NCBI GenBank assembly: GCA_964653095.1 | Contig: CAZZEH010000014.1 | Span: 16,653-80,652 of the forward strand | Direction: 5' to 3' | DNA length: 64,000 nucleotides | Source of the DNA: JAMLHH01 sp964653095 | GTDB lineage: Bacteria > Bacteroidota > Bacteroidia > Chitinophagales > JADIYW01 | In this document: one piece after another, positions 62,681 to 64,000 of the stretch | Layout: each line of letters starts with the position of its first letter | Numbering within the stretch: position 1 is the first letter of the stretch | The notes under the pieces: model-generated | Told to the model about the DNA's origin: nothing | What the model saw: only the letters and a program-made list of their open reading frames with translations | Databases searched by the model: none | Program-made: the position numbers and the translations under genes

Positions 62681-63700
62681 TTATTGTTTTATTTTAAGAT
62701 AAGCAAAAGCCATGTCTAACCCTTTTCTCTGGCTTTCAATAAATTCGTGCAATACTTCATACGATTCCGCAGCATATTTCAACAAGGTAGAAGCCTGGCC
62801 ATAAATAGCAGATGCATTGATTTTTCTTATTCCATAATACCCGTCAAGAAAGTTTTTTATTCCACCCGATACTATAAACTGTTTACACTTTAATTCTTTT
62901 TCCTCTTCCAGAATCTGATTTACGAACTCTACCATCTCCTGTGCAGAATGGCCTATTCCGGTAATGTTTTGATAGAGTTTCTGCTGTATTTCATCGGCTC
63001 TCAATAATTCAAGTTTTGAGAAATTTGTTCCTCCATGAGCTGCAAATTCGATTGCATCAATAGGTAATTTCATCAATTCTCTCAGACTTTCTTTTCCCAT
63101 TCCCTGTCCTACCTCTTTGACAATCACAGAAGTATTTGAGTTTTCCAAATATTGAGCAATCGTTTCCAAAGGTGTCTGATATAACTTGTCTCCCTCCGGT
63201 TGCAGCCATTCCTGAAGCGGGTTAATGTGAATAATCAATCCGTCCACTTTCAATTTATCAAGGAGTTCCTGTATCTTATTTAATTGTTTTAAACGAATCA
63301 GTTCTTCAATTTGAGCAATTCCAAGATTTGCATAAAAAGGTCGATCATCGCCAATTATTTCTCTCAAATCAAAATCTCTTAAGCGCTCATCACTGTTTAG
63401 CAGCTGCCTGCAGGAACCCAAGCCCATACCCATTTTAAAATGATTGCATGCTCTCGCCAGATTTTTATTGATTTTTTCCGCTTTTTCTGTTCCTCCTGTC
63501 ATACTTCCCACCCATATTGGCGTATGGATTTCTTTACCAAGAAACGAGATTACAGGAGTCTTGATATCCGAATGCCCAAAAAGAGGCTCATAGGAAAATC
63601 TTTTATCAATGGCTGTGCTATCCACCTGAGAGGAAAACGCCAATTCAATATGCTCTTTTTTTCTTCTGTCGGCGGTCGGATCTTTTTTCAACATCTGCAT
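62681..63700 (-). CDS. fni: Type 2 isopentenyl-diphosphate isomerase
   Basis: FMN and NADPH enzyme converting IPP to DMAPP. RRKKEHIELAF near the start, WVGSMTGGTEKAEKINKNLA and GMGLGSCRQ (FMN), VKEVGQGMGKES, and the Gly-rich FAAHGGTNFSKLE are family motifs. 339 residues. First gene of the three-gene mevalonate unit; the ATG at 63694 (MLKKDP) is a possible alternative start. No -7 element is evident upstream. Confidence 0.93.
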   Translation of the reverse strand: MQMLKKDPTADRRKKEHIELAFSSQVDSTAIDKRFSYEPLFGHSDIKTPVISFLGKEIHTPIWVGSMTGGTEKAEKINKNLARACNHFKMGMGLGSCRQLLNSDERLRDFDLREIIGDDRPFYANLGIAQIEELIRLKQLNKIQELLDKLKVDGLIIHINPLQEWLQPEGDKLYQTPLETIAQYLENSNTSVIVKEVGQGMGKESLRELMKLPIDAIEFAAHGGTNFSKLELLRADEIQQKLYQNITGIGHSAQEMVEFVNQILEEEKELKCKQFIVSGGIKNFLDGYYGIRKINASAIYGQASTLLKYAAESYEVLHEFIESQRKGLDMAFAYLKIKQ

Positions 63701-63960
63701 TTTAAGTAGTCTGTTCTATAAAATAATTATTCTCTCTTTAGAAAGTATTTAAAATATTTTGTCCGTTATTTAAATTACATCCAAAGTAAGCTTTTTCGTT
63801 CTTATATGCGACATTGTACAGAGTCTTAATTCTGGTACATTGTATCAATATCCTTCACAATGCTACATCATTTTGCAAAAACTCAAAACTGTATTTTACA
63901 AAGGTAGTCTTTAAAAAGCTCGAATATATTATTTTAAGGCTAAGGTGGGACATAAAAGCA
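63701..63960. other. Intergenic region at the right end, no gene recognised
   Basis: AT-rich stretch of about 260 bp upstream of fni, with no supportable gene or tRNA. It should contain the promoter of the mevalonate operon, but I found no TAnnTTTG with a -33 partner. Confidence 0.4.
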
Positions 63961-63995
63961 CAAAGCCCTGAGTACTTTTTGTCCTCAGGGCTTTG
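63961..63995. terminator. Strong hairpin, probable terminator at the window edge
   Basis: Perfect 12-bp stem CAAAGCCCTGAG (63961-63972) with CTCAGGGCTTTG (63984-63995), loop of 11 bases. It likely belongs to a gene beyond the window. The T-tract is weak (GTGTTT), so it is only probably a terminator. Confidence 0.5.
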
Positions 63996-64000
63996 TGTTT

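Overview
The window is a stretch of ordinary chromosome from a member of the Bacteroidota with low GC (about 38-40% by eye). Support for that lineage: type IX secretion genes (porX, porT), DUF5686, DUF6089 and DUF4112 family proteins, a lipid A gene (lpxB) together with many lipoproteins, a DksA-like protein without the zinc cysteines, and several upstream regions carrying the Bacteroidota -7 promoter element TAnnTTTG. The mevalonate genes (type 2 IPP isomerase, class II HMG-CoA reductase, GHMP kinase) fit lineages such as Flavobacteriia or Saprospiria. The sequence alone does not fix the genus.

Layout. 1-7.3 kb: patatin-type outer-membrane protein, a Cys/Gly-rich lipoprotein, thrC, and a DUF5686 protein. 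7.3-13.1 kb, all minus strand: Zn/Cd-type P-ATPase, a NicO-like permease, glpD and ilvA. 13.2-20.3 kb: a lipoprotein with four H-x4-H-x-C repeats, a DUF6089 barrel, nth/rnhA back to back, a LuxE-like ANL enzyme, and the unit porT-holA-MCE lipoprotein. 20.4-25.8 kb: engB, a SIMPL protein, an rRNA methyltransferase, purE, purK and an EEP hydrolase. 26-28.2 kb: glutathione peroxidase, an alpha/beta-hydrolase-like pseudoenzyme, ssb, a bidirectional terminator, tRNA-Ala(GGC), and a decayed tRNA copy invaded by palindromes. 28.2-36.2 kb: surE-small membrane protein-lpxB, a three-gene membrane module of unknown role, gyrA, and a TPR protein. 36.2-40.6 kb: a decayed transposase, an FKBP lipoprotein, an acidic small protein, and porX with TerB-like and DUF4112 genes. 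40.6-54.5 kb: groESL, a 2-oxoglutarate oxygenase, mdh, a ceramidase-family protein, a NUC1 nuclease, htpG, a glycosyltransferase/methyltransferase pair, rlmB and a universal stress protein. 54.5-63.7 kb, all minus strand: a ModF-like ABC protein, ileS-dksA-like-lspA, and the mevalonate operon.

Most genes are housekeeping: amino acid and purine synthesis, replication and repair, translation, chaperones, isoprenoids, envelope lipids. Operons are short (two or three genes) and often tightly coupled by 1-4 bp overlaps. I found no prophage, CRISPR array, secondary-metabolite cluster or defence island. The most unusual observations are the palindrome-invaded tRNA relic, the metal-ligand-like repeat lipoprotein, the lipoprotein with cysteines every 15-16 residues, the hydrolase without its catalytic Ser and His, and promoter elements that sit only a few bases from start codons. 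No convincing new multi-gene system was found; the three-gene membrane module at 30.4-32.2 kb is the best candidate.
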